From: Rhodospirillales bacterium
GTDB taxonomy: Bacteria > Pseudomonadota > Alphaproteobacteria > Micavibrionales > Micavibrionaceae
Direction of reading: 5' to 3'
NCBI GenBank assembly: GCA_020638335.1
Contig: JACKIT010000002.1
Span: 85,638-149,637, forward strand
DNA length: 64,000 nucleotides
Below are positions 41,736 through 49,063 of the stretch, in pieces. How positions within the stretch are numbered: position 1 is the stretch's first letter; every line of letters begins with the position of its first letter. A model generated the notes under the pieces. It saw only the letters and a list, made by a program, of their open reading frames with translations. It had not been told where the DNA came from and did no database searches. A program made the position numbers and the translations under genes.

Positions 41736-42227
41736 CTATTCCCCTTCGGTGTCGAGCGGACTTTGGGAGTTGATCTGGATATAGTTTTCCATACCCATTT
41801 GTTCGATCATTTCGAGCTGGGTTTCGAGGTAATCGACGTGGCCTTCTTCTTCGGTGAGGATTTTCTTGAACAGATCCTCTGTGACGAAATCCCCGGCTTC
41901 ACGGCAGTATTTGATGGCTTCTTTATAGCCTGTAACGCCTTCGAGTTCGATTTTCAGGTCGCATTCGAGGGTTTCTTTGACGGTTTCGCCGATATGGAGT
42001 TTAGCGATGTCCTGCAGATTGGGCAGACCGCCGAGGAAGAGGATGCGCTTGATGAGTTCATCGGCGTGGTGCATTTCTTCGATGGATTCGCTGTATTCGT
42101 GTTTGGCAAGTTTGGTGACGCCCCAGTCTTCGAGCATGCGGGAGTGAAGGAAATATTGATTGATCGCGCCCAGCTCTTTTTTCAGTGCGTTATTGAGATG
42201 TTCTATGACTTTTTTATCGCCTTTCAT
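41736..42227 (-). CDS. bfr: bacterioferritin
   Basis: 163 residues. Ferroxidase ligands are in place: Glu18, Glu51, His54 and the C-terminal EEEGHVDYLE (Glu127/His130 by family numbering). The haem ligand Met52 is present (EEMHHADELI). Forms a 24-mer iron store. The start has AAAAGGAGCAAGCCCC upstream. Acts with Bfd. Confidence 0.95.
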   Translation of the reverse strand: MKGDKKVIEHLNNALKKELGAINQYFLHSRMLEDWGVTKLAKHEYSESIEEMHHADELIKRILFLGGLPNLQDIAKLHIGETVKETLECDLKIELEGVTGYKEAIKYCREAGDFVTEDLFKKILTEEEGHVDYLETQLEMIEQMGMENYIQINSQSPLDTEGE

Positions 42228-42252
42228 GGGGCTTGCTCCTTTTTTATGTTTT

Positions 42253-42398
42253 ACGCGGAGTTTCGGAGATTCGGAGGTGTTTTTTCTTTAAACGCGTGTA
42301 GCGCGTAAAAACAATTTTTCAATTTATCTTGTATCCAAATTATTGCGCCTTCGGCGCGGATAAGCTGAAAATACTCCGTAACTCCGTGTCTCCGCGTT
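42253..42398. repeat. word-palindrome, CGGAG type
   Basis: The left arm has three octamers (ACGCGGAG, TTTCGGAG, ATTCGGAG). The right arm 42374-42398 has the inverse (CTCCGTAA, CTCCGTGT, CTCCGCGT) and ends at the purB stop codon. The loop of about 95 bp has a small hairpin (GCGCCTTCGGCGC) and no gene. Confidence 0.6.
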
Positions 42399-43707
42399 AA
42401 TTGAAAACTTTCTTGAAAATTGTATCGATGTTTTTGGTATAAGCATCGTAGTTGAAGATAGCCTCAAAGGCGTCTGTGTCAAGTTTATCCGTGACTTGGG
42501 GGTCGTTTTCCAGTTCACCGCGTAGGGTCTTGACGCCTTTGCCCGAAGAGCGGTCTTCCCACACGGCCATGGCGTTTTTCTGAACGATGCGGTAGGCGTC
42601 TTCGCGGGAGATGCCTTCCTGCGTCAGGGCGAGCATGACGCGTTGTGAGAACAGCAGGCCGCCGGTCATTTCCAGATTGTGCAGCATGCGCTCAGGATAG
42701 ACGAGCAGGCGATCGATAATGCCGGCCAGACGGTTGATGGCATAATCGGCGGAGATGAGCGCGTCGGGCAATATCGTGCGTTCAACGGCGGAGTGGGAGA
42801 TATCGCGCTCATGCCACAGGGCGACGTTTTCAAGCGCCGGGATGACGGCGGCGCGGATGATACGGGCTTGCCCGGTCATGTTTTCAGAGCCGATGGGGTT
42901 GCGCTTATGCGGCATGGCCGATGAGCCTTTCTGCCCAGGGTCGAAATATTCCTCGGCCTCGCGGACTTCGGTGCGTTGGAGGTGGCGGATTTCGACGGCC
43001 AGATTTTCGATCGAGCTGGCGATGACGCCGAGCGTGGCGAAGAACATGGCGTGGCGATCACGCGGGATGACCTGCGTGGCGACGGTTTCGGGCTTGAGAC
43101 CGAGTTTATCGGCGACATATTGTTCGACCTCTGGCGGTAGGACAGGGTAGGTGCCGACCGCGCCGGAGATGGTGATGGTTGAGACTTCTTCTTTCGCCGC
43201 GATCATGCGCTCTTTCGCGCGGGCGAAGGCGGCGTAGTGGCCGGCCATTTTGAGGCCGAAAGTTGTCGGTTCGCCCTGAATGCCGTGGGAGCGGCCAATG
43301 CACAGCGTGTCTTTGTGGGCGAGGGCCTGTTTTTTCAGTGCGGCGAGGAGCTTATCAAGGTCGGCGATGATGAGGTCGGCGGCCTGGGTCAGCATGACGG
43401 CGAAGCTGGTGTCGATCACGTCGGAGCTGGTCATGCCTTGATGGACGAAGCGGGATTCCTCGCCGACATGTTCGGCCACAGAGGTCAGGAAGGCGATGAC
43501 GTCGTGTTTGACCTCGGCCTCGATTTCGTCGATGCGGGCGATGTCGAAATTGCCTTTCTCGCGCAGAGCCTTGGCGGCGCTCTCAGGGACGATGCCGAGA
43601 TCAGCCATTTTTTCAAGGGCGAGGGTTTCAACCTCCAGCCAGATGCGGAATTTGTTTTCTTGTTCGAATATGTTGGCCATTTCGGGCCGGGAATAGCGTG
43701 GAATCAT
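42397..43707 (-). CDS. purB: adenylosuccinate lyase
   Basis: 436 residues. Fumarase/aspartase superfamily signature SSAMPHKRNPIGSE near residue 265. The opening IPRYSRPEMANIFEQENKF and GMTSSDVIDTSFA fit PurB. Cleaves SAICAR and adenylosuccinate in purine synthesis. The stop touches the right arm of a word-palindrome. The L,D-transpeptidase gene lies 2 bp upstream on the same strand. Confidence 0.96.
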   Translation of the reverse strand: MIPRYSRPEMANIFEQENKFRIWLEVETLALEKMADLGIVPESAAKALREKGNFDIARIDEIEAEVKHDVIAFLTSVAEHVGEESRFVHQGMTSSDVIDTSFAVMLTQAADLIIADLDKLLAALKKQALAHKDTLCIGRSHGIQGEPTTFGLKMAGHYAAFARAKERMIAAKEEVSTITISGAVGTYPVLPPEVEQYVADKLGLKPETVATQVIPRDRHAMFFATLGVIASSIENLAVEIRHLQRTEVREAEEYFDPGQKGSSAMPHKRNPIGSENMTGQARIIRAAVIPALENVALWHERDISHSAVERTILPDALISADYAINRLAGIIDRLLVYPERMLHNLEMTGGLLFSQRVMLALTQEGISREDAYRIVQKNAMAVWEDRSSGKGVKTLRGELENDPQVTDKLDTDAFEAIFNYDAYTKNIDTIFKKVFN

Positions 43708-43709
43708 TT

Positions 43710-44456
43710 TTAATACATCGCAATCGTTTGTTGTCTTGGTGTTTCAATTACATACTTCGCGCCGGAATGTCCAGAGCGCACGTTAATTTCCGGTGGGATG
43801 CGGGTGGTTTCGAAGGCGTCGTAGCCTTCGCGCAGGTTCTGCCAGAAGGGGGCCCATGGGCTGGCGTTATGCTGGGCCATGTTGCGGGCATGCATGCGAA
43901 AAGGGAAGATGTGCACGGGCACGGGGTGGCCTTCGCGGATTGAGGCTTCGGTGAGGAGGTAGACTTCTTCAATGGCTGGGTCGGTCAGAGCATAACAGCC
44001 GTCGGATTTGCAGTTGCCATGGATCATTAGGTGCGAGCCGGTGCGTCCCTGTGCGCGGTCAAATTCATTGGGGAAGCCAATGTCAAAGGACAGGTGATAG
44101 CTGCTCCACGGGTTCATTTGACCGGCGCCGACGGTGTAAAAACCTTCAGGGGCTTGGCGGTCGCCTTCCATCAATTTGGGGCCGAGCAGGCCGGAGTAAT
44201 TGCAGATGGGATAAGTTTTGAAGGGGATATAGCGGCCGATGGTTTCATCCTCAACCCAGGTTTCGACGAGATTTTCGGATTTGAAGACGCGGATGTAAGT
44301 GGGTTGGCCCAGTGTCAGGCCGCTGGCGGTCATTTCAGCGCTGAGAGCATCCTGTTTGGCGAGGCGGATGTGTTCCAGTTTTTCAGAGGTTGGGAGCTGG
44401 GCCGCGCAGGCGGATAGGAGTAAAAGCAAAGCTGTGAAGAGAATGAATTTTTTCAT
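43710..44456 (-). CDS. L,D-transpeptidase (YkuD-domain) lipoprotein
   Basis: 248 residues from ATG 44456 (MKKFILFTALLLLLSACAAQ, lipobox LSAC); the 12 codons upstream come from a word-palindrome arm and lack a signal. The catalytic motif GSHLMIHGNCKSDGCYALTD holds the His and Cys of YkuD enzymes, which cross-link peptidoglycan or attach lipoprotein. Upstream of and probably co-transcribed with purB. Confidence 0.87.
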   Translation of the reverse strand: MKKFILFTALLLLLSACAAQLPTSEKLEHIRLAKQDALSAEMTASGLTLGQPTYIRVFKSENLVETWVEDETIGRYIPFKTYPICNYSGLLGPKLMEGDRQAPEGFYTVGAGQMNPWSSYHLSFDIGFPNEFDRAQGRTGSHLMIHGNCKSDGCYALTDPAIEEVYLLTEASIREGHPVPVHIFPFRMHARNMAQHNASPWAPFWQNLREGYDAFETTRIPPEINVRSGHSGAKYVIETPRQQTIAMY

Positions 44457-44466
44457 ATCAAATTTT

Positions 44467-44546
44467 AACCACAGATGAACACAGATTGACACAGATGGTT
44501 TTTCTGTTTTTTAGGAATCTGTGTTTATCCGTGTTTATCTGTGGTT
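44467..44546. repeat. word-palindrome, ACACAGAT type
   Basis: The left arm AACCACAGAT-GAACACAGAT-TGACACAGAT is inverted in the right arm 44517-44546 (read on the minus strand AACCACAGAT-AAACACGGAT-AAACACAGAT). The loop is about 20 nt with no gene. Arm length, three-word structure and AACC ends equal those of the GxxExxY-bearing element at 3971-4418. Confidence 0.65.
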
Positions 44547-44578
44547 CTTTAATGCCTGCGGCGCTGGGCGTGTTGCCT

Positions 44579-45286
44579 TTAGAGTAATCCGAGATTTTTA
44601 AAACTGGAATAGCCGTTTTTGGACATGACGATATGGTCGTGGATAACGATGTTGAAGGGCTGTCCGGCGTGGATGATTTGATTGGTCATATCGACATCGG
44701 CCTGCGAGGGTTTGGGGTCGCCGCTCGGGTGGTTGTGCATGAGAATGAGGGCGGTAGCGCCGAGCTCTAGCGCGCGTTTCATAATCTCGCGCGGATAGGC
44801 CGGGGTGTGGTCGACGGTGCCGGAGCCTTGAATTTCATCGGCGATGAGCTCGTTCTTTTTATTGAGAAAGAGAATGCGGAAATGTTCTTTCGTTTCATGG
44901 GCCATGGTGGAATGGCAATAATCCATCAGGCGAGTCCATGAATTGAGGATGGGTTTGTTGATCAGTTCGTTTTTGGCGGCGCGTTGGGAGAGAGCGGTGA
45001 TGGATTTGAGGGCCAGAGCGGTTTTGTCCTTGATGCCTTCGACGCGGGTGAGTTCTTCGATGGGGGCGTGCATGATTTCGGACAGACCACCGAAACGGGC
45101 AATCAAGTCTTTGGCCAGCGGTTTGACGTCTTTTTGCGGGATGGCAAGGAACAGAACCAGTTCGAGCAGTTCATAATCGGCCAGAGCATCGGGGTTTTTG
45201 GCGAAGCGTTCGCGGAGGCGGTCGCGGTGGCCGCGGTAGTGGGGTTGTTTTTTGGTGGTGTCGGCGATTTTCTTTTCAGCGGTCAT
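44579..45286 (-). CDS. radC: RadC-family JAB/MPN-domain protein
   Basis: 235 residues. An N-terminal helix-hairpin-helix-like part (LARFGGLSEIMHAPIEELTR and VEGIKDKTAL) precedes a JAMM metal motif HNHPSGDPKPSQAD (His-x-His-x7-Ser-x2-Asp) near residue 190. Despite the name, a direct repair role is doubtful in other bacteria. Word-palindromes flank it on both sides. Confidence 0.9.
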   Translation of the reverse strand: MTAEKKIADTTKKQPHYRGHRDRLRERFAKNPDALADYELLELVLFLAIPQKDVKPLAKDLIARFGGLSEIMHAPIEELTRVEGIKDKTALALKSITALSQRAAKNELINKPILNSWTRLMDYCHSTMAHETKEHFRILFLNKKNELIADEIQGSGTVDHTPAYPREIMKRALELGATALILMHNHPSGDPKPSQADVDMTNQIIHAGQPFNIVIHDHIVMSKNGYSSFKNLGLL

Positions 45287-45320
45287 CAGAGTATATAAAG
45301 CACAAAGCTTAAAAAAATTA

Positions 45321-45402
45321 AACCACAGAGATCACAGTGAAGCACAGCGGCGTTTTGAGAAAAAAGGATGCACCTGTGCTTCTTCTGTGTCCCCTGTGGT
45401 TT
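45321..45402. repeat. word-palindrome, CACAG type
   Basis: The left arm AACCACAGAG-ATCACAGTGA-AGCACAG is inverted at 45374-45402 (minus strand AACCACAGGG-GACACAGAAG-AAGCACAG). The loop of about 25 nt holds no gene. Upstream of radC, downstream of map. Confidence 0.65.
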
Positions 45403-45421
45403 TATTGCGGCTACGCCGCTG

Positions 45422-46252
45422 TTATGCATAAGGTGGTTTCGTATACCCCTTGGGGGAGAGGGTGAAGATTTCAAAACCGTCGTCGGTGACCGCGAGGGAA
45501 TGTTCGAACTGAGCCGATAGCGAGCGGTCTTTGGTGATGGCGGTCCAGCCATCGGGCAGGACTTTGGTGCGGTAATCGCCGGCATTGATCATCGGTTCAA
45601 TCGTGAAGAACATGCCGGGCTCGAGCACCGTGCCTTTGCCGGGCTGGCCGATATGCATGACGGAAGGGGGCGCGTGGAAGACTTTGCCTAGACCGTGACC
45701 GCAGAAATCAGTAACGACGCCGAAGCGCTGGCTTTCGGCATAAGACTGGATCGCGTGGCCGACATCGCCGAGCGTTGCGCCGGGCTTTACGGCTTCAATA
45801 CCACGCATCATTGCATCATAGGTGACATCAACAAGCCGCTTGGCTTTGACCGAATGTTTATTGCCGACCATGTACATGCGGGAGGTATCGCCGTGCCAAC
45901 CATCGACGATGACGGTGACATCGATATTGACGATATCGCCTTCATGCAATTTTTTTTCATTCGGGATGCCGTGGCACACGACATGATTGACCGAGGTGCA
46001 TGTGGCCTTAGGGAAGGGCGGGCGTCCATGTCCGCCGCCATAGCCTAGCGGGGCGGGGATGGCGTTATGTTTGAGGGCGTATTCGTGGCAGAATTTGTCG
46101 AGCGCTTCGGTGGTGACGCCGGGCACGAGGAGCGGGGTGACCTCGTCAAGGATGGTGGCGGCGAGTTTTCCCGCCTTGCGCATGCCTTCGAAATCCTCAT
46201 CGCTGGCGTGGAGTTCGATGCCTTCAGATGTGTATGTGTTCGCCGTGTTCAT
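45422..46252 (-). CDS. map: methionine aminopeptidase, type I
   Basis: 276 residues. All five metal ligands are visible: Asp in NIDVTVIVDGWHGDTSRMY (two), His in GHGLGKVFH, Glu in IEPMINAG and Glu in QFEHSLAV. Removes the initiator Met from nascent proteins. The last residues (SPKGYTKPPYA) follow the normal end of the fold. Confidence 0.95.
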   Translation of the reverse strand: MNTANTYTSEGIELHASDEDFEGMRKAGKLAATILDEVTPLLVPGVTTEALDKFCHEYALKHNAIPAPLGYGGGHGRPPFPKATCTSVNHVVCHGIPNEKKLHEGDIVNIDVTVIVDGWHGDTSRMYMVGNKHSVKAKRLVDVTYDAMMRGIEAVKPGATLGDVGHAIQSYAESQRFGVVTDFCGHGLGKVFHAPPSVMHIGQPGKGTVLEPGMFFTIEPMINAGDYRTKVLPDGWTAITKDRSLSAQFEHSLAVTDDGFEIFTLSPKGYTKPPYA

Positions 46253-46343
46253 AAATCGGTCTTTATCTCTTTAGAATTCAATATATCTTTACTTCAGAAC
46301 GCTTATAATAGTCAGAGCAATCTAAAAACCAAGGAAATTCTGG

Positions 46344-47114
46344 ATGGGTCAGAGATCTTCACTTGTTGTTATCGGTAATGAAATCCTTTCGGGGCGCACG
46401 GCTGATAAGAATATCAACTGGATTGCCGAGCAGATGACCGGGCGTGGGGTGCCGCTTACCGAGGTGCGGATTGTGCCTGATATTGAGACCAAGATTGTCG
46501 AGGCGGTGAATGCGTTGCGCGAAGAGTATGATTATGTGTTTACGACCGGCGGCATCGGTCCAACGCATGACGATATTACGGCGGCCAGCGTGGCTAAAGC
46601 GTTTGGCGTCGAATTTGAGCGCCATGAAGAGGCCTATCAGGTGCTGTTGGAGTATTACGGGCCGGCGGAGTTGACCGAGGCGCGCGCTACTATGGCCAAC
46701 ATGCCGCGCGGGGCTCGTTTGCTGGATAATCCCGTATCGGGCGCGCCGGGCTTTGCGATTGAGAATGTCTATGTGATGGCGGGTGTGCCGCGGATTATGC
46801 AGGCGATGCTGGAACATGTGATTGCTGAAATTACGCCGGGGGCGGCAATTTTGTCCAACACGGTGTTTTGTGATTTGCAGGAAAGCCTCATTGCGCAAGG
46901 TTTGCGGGAAATTCAGGGGCAGTATGCGGTGGTCGATATTGGCAGTTATCCGAGTTTTCGCGGCGGGGTTCTGAATGTCAGTGTTGTATTGCGTGGGACG
47001 GATGGGATGGCAGTTGCGGCGGCGACCAAAGAGGTGCTGGCCCTGATCGATGAAAAGGGCGGCGTAATCCGCAGTCAGAGCTTTCAGGTTGATGTTGATC
47101 TGGATCTGGATTGA
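46344..47114 (+). CDS. CinA/MoaB-type (molybdopterin-binding fold) protein
   Basis: 256 residues. SLVVIGNEILSGRTADKN and YVFTTGGIGPTHDDITAASV are the signature of the CinA N-terminal (COG1058) domain. The nicotinamide-nucleotide amidase domain of full CinA is missing, as in many alphaproteobacterial single-domain members; the N-terminal domain in relatives is an ADP-ribose pyrophosphatase. Divergent from map. Confidence 0.88.
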   Translation: MGQRSSLVVIGNEILSGRTADKNINWIAEQMTGRGVPLTEVRIVPDIETKIVEAVNALREEYDYVFTTGGIGPTHDDITAASVAKAFGVEFERHEEAYQVLLEYYGPAELTEARATMANMPRGARLLDNPVSGAPGFAIENVYVMAGVPRIMQAMLEHVIAEITPGAAILSNTVFCDLQESLIAQGLREIQGQYAVVDIGSYPSFRGGVLNVSVVLRGTDGMAVAAATKEVLALIDEKGGVIRSQSFQVDVDLDLD

Positions 47115-47226
47115 TATTTACACAAGGAGCATGCTCTTGGCGCCTGTTGTATCTTGACATAACTAAAAGAGTGTGTTTCGTTGCTCTCTTAACTTAAAAA
47201 AGAATAGTAACAAAGAGATTTCGCCT

Positions 47227-48717
47227 ATGTCCGCACGCGCTTTTGCTATGGAACATGCTGTACGCCATGTAAACCCTGCCCATTGTATCGATTTAGATGA
47301 TTTAAATGATGTTAAAACTTTAGCCGAAGCTGTGAATGCAGGAAAAGGCAAGAAAGTTATTGTGAAGCTTCCTTCATCGATTGGAGAAAGAGATAAGGAT
47401 ACTCGAATTGGCTTGTTCCTTCTTCCAGCAGCGGCATGGGATGATTTAGGTTTTATCGATCTTGAGAATAGAACAACTGTTGGCACTGATATGAAGAGAA
47501 GGGGCTTAAAATATACGCTTCAGCATGAAGAGTTATACCATTCGGATTTAAGAATGGCTTTGGCAACCGACATTTTGGCCGCCGCAACCGACAACCCGGG
47601 AAAAAATTACAAAAACGCGGCTCGGGGAATTGTGGGACCGGATGGTAACTATTTGTTCTTTATGCTGCCGTCTACGGGTGATCTGTTTTTTCATCGTTCT
47701 CCCTATGGCATGCTTAACACAAAAAACATGAATTTTGATCGGACGCCAAAACCCGGGACTCTTAAAGCTGTCTATGATGTGGTTGTAGGACATGTTCCGG
47801 CACGGGTTTTGGGGCCTGTAGGACATAAACGTCCAAGAACGTACGCAACCAGTGTTAACGGTCAAATAAGGCGCGAGTTTGATAGGGCTTATAAAGAACA
47901 GAAGGCGCAGGAACAAATAGGGCAGGAGCAGCAGCTTTTAAACACGATTGAGCAACTTTCTGAACGAGCGCTTAGTGGTGTTAAGAAGAGTATTTATCAG
48001 TCAAATTCGCCGAATGCCCCTGAGTATGTCTTGCTCTCTAGGCAGCAAGTTTTGTCGCTTATGGATGAGGCAACAAAAGGCGTGGAAAACAGTGCCTATG
48101 AAAGTGATGTCGGTGAGGGGATATTGAACAATGTAATCAAACTCAAAAAGGTTACAAGCTATGTAAAAATGCCTCCTGGCAAGAAGAATGTTTTGCTTAT
48201 GCGGGTAGATGATCTCAAAGAAATTGTCAGGGATGCGTTGCTCGTGGCGCATGATCGTAGGGATGGCCGTTTCATTTACATTGATGAAGAAAGTGTTCCG
48301 AAGGAGCCGCTTAGAGTCTGTGATACGAAATTGCCGGAAGAAAGTTATCTCAGTCAACAAGAGGTTGATAGGCAGTTGTCTATAGTTAGCGATTTCAAAT
48401 TTGGTGTTTACAGGCAGCAAGGTGATGATGCACGTAATATTTTGATATCAGTGTCTGGTTTAGAGCGTATCTTTTATGAGCTTGTTGCAGGTGAAGATGC
48501 TGATGAAGGTCTTCGCCAAGAAGCTGCGCCTGTCGTTGAACAGCTTCTTGAAAAAGCTGCGGGTAGTTTGAATTTTTATAGCCGAGGCGCCGGATCTTCG
48601 CGATCATCCAATTTCTTCGATTTGGATATTGTAACATTTAGAATGATTTGTCGGACTGCGACTAAACAAAAGCTGTCTATGTTCCCTGATGAGCCACACG
48701 CTGAATTGGTACCTTGA
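47227..48717 (+). CDS. large unknown protein at the island border
   Basis: 496 residues from ATG 47227 (MSARAFAMEHAVRHVNPAHC); the frame stays open upstream to 47173 without a better start. No signal peptide or membrane helix. Mixed alpha/beta with a central Gln/Glu-rich helix (EQKAQEQIGQEQQLLNTIEQ). No domain recognised. Lower GC than its chromosomal neighbours. It ends 15 bp before the tRNA fragment that marks the left end of the island. Confidence 0.6.
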   Translation: MSARAFAMEHAVRHVNPAHCIDLDDLNDVKTLAEAVNAGKGKKVIVKLPSSIGERDKDTRIGLFLLPAAAWDDLGFIDLENRTTVGTDMKRRGLKYTLQHEELYHSDLRMALATDILAAATDNPGKNYKNAARGIVGPDGNYLFFMLPSTGDLFFHRSPYGMLNTKNMNFDRTPKPGTLKAVYDVVVGHVPARVLGPVGHKRPRTYATSVNGQIRREFDRAYKEQKAQEQIGQEQQLLNTIEQLSERALSGVKKSIYQSNSPNAPEYVLLSRQQVLSLMDEATKGVENSAYESDVGEGILNNVIKLKKVTSYVKMPPGKKNVLLMRVDDLKEIVRDALLVAHDRRDGRFIYIDEESVPKEPLRVCDTKLPEESYLSQQEVDRQLSIVSDFKFGVYRQQGDDARNILISVSGLERIFYELVAGEDADEGLRQEAAPVVEQLLEKAAGSLNFYSRGAGSSRSSNFFDLDIVTFRMICRTATKQKLSMFPDEPHAELVP

Positions 48718-48732
48718 TATTTTTCAATATAT

Positions 48733-48809
48733 TGGTGCGGCTGGGGGGACTTGAACCCCCAAGGGATTACTCCCAACGGATTTTTAAGACCGACATAATT
48801 TCACCATCC
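48733..48809 (-). pseudogene. tRNA-Leu(UAA) 3' half (truncated)
   Basis: On the minus strand the 3' part is normal: anticodon loop CTTAAAA, long variable arm, T arm GGGGG-TTCAAGT-CCCCC, acceptor CAGCCGC-A-CCA. The 5' part is not: the complement GCGGCTG is absent and the D arm is reduced to GATGGTGAAATTATGTC. The 5' strand of the anticodon stem (TCGGT) no longer matches ATCCG. So this is a 3' half joined to other DNA. Confidence 0.7.
48775..48792 (+). other. left attachment core
   Basis: AACGGATTTTTAAGACCG matches the right core AACGGTTTTCAAGACCG at all but two positions (one an extra A). Direct orientation. On the minus strand both are the anticodon-loop region of a tRNA (Leu on the left, Ser on the right). 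Confidence 0.6.
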
Positions 48810-48849
48810 TATTGTTTTAATTAACAAAAATTTTTTATTTTCCAAAAGT

Positions 48850-48887
48850 GTGTAAGGAAATGTGTAAGTGTGTAAGGGGTGTGTAAG
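48850..48887 (+). promoter_or_regulatory. integrase arm-type repeats, left end
   Basis: Four direct GTGTAAG copies (48850, 48862, 48870, 48881). The block AAAAGTGTGTAAG-N-ATGTGTAAGT recurs at the right end (63637-63661) in the same orientation, as expected for P and P' arm sites. The remaining bases to 49063 have a possible TATAAT at 48983 but no good -35. Confidence 0.5.
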
Positions 48888-49063
48888 CCACCAGACACAA
48901 AAACCGACACGTCCTAACGCACGTTTTCGACCATCAAGTTTAAAGGTTTTGTAGAAGATTAAAAGACACATAGTTTGTTTTTTATAATCTATCCCGATTG
49001 TCCAGCGTATGTTAATTTTGTAACCTTCTAAAGCAACAATGAATCAAAGGTTTACTAATATTC

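Noticed and set aside
41715..42308. Phe-rich 197-residue frame on the plus strand
   Set aside because: Antisense to bfr, whose iron ligands are all in place.
48733..48809. Functional tRNA-Leu gene
   Set aside because: No 5' acceptor strand complementary to CAGCCGC and a collapsed D arm; only the 3' half is tRNA-like.
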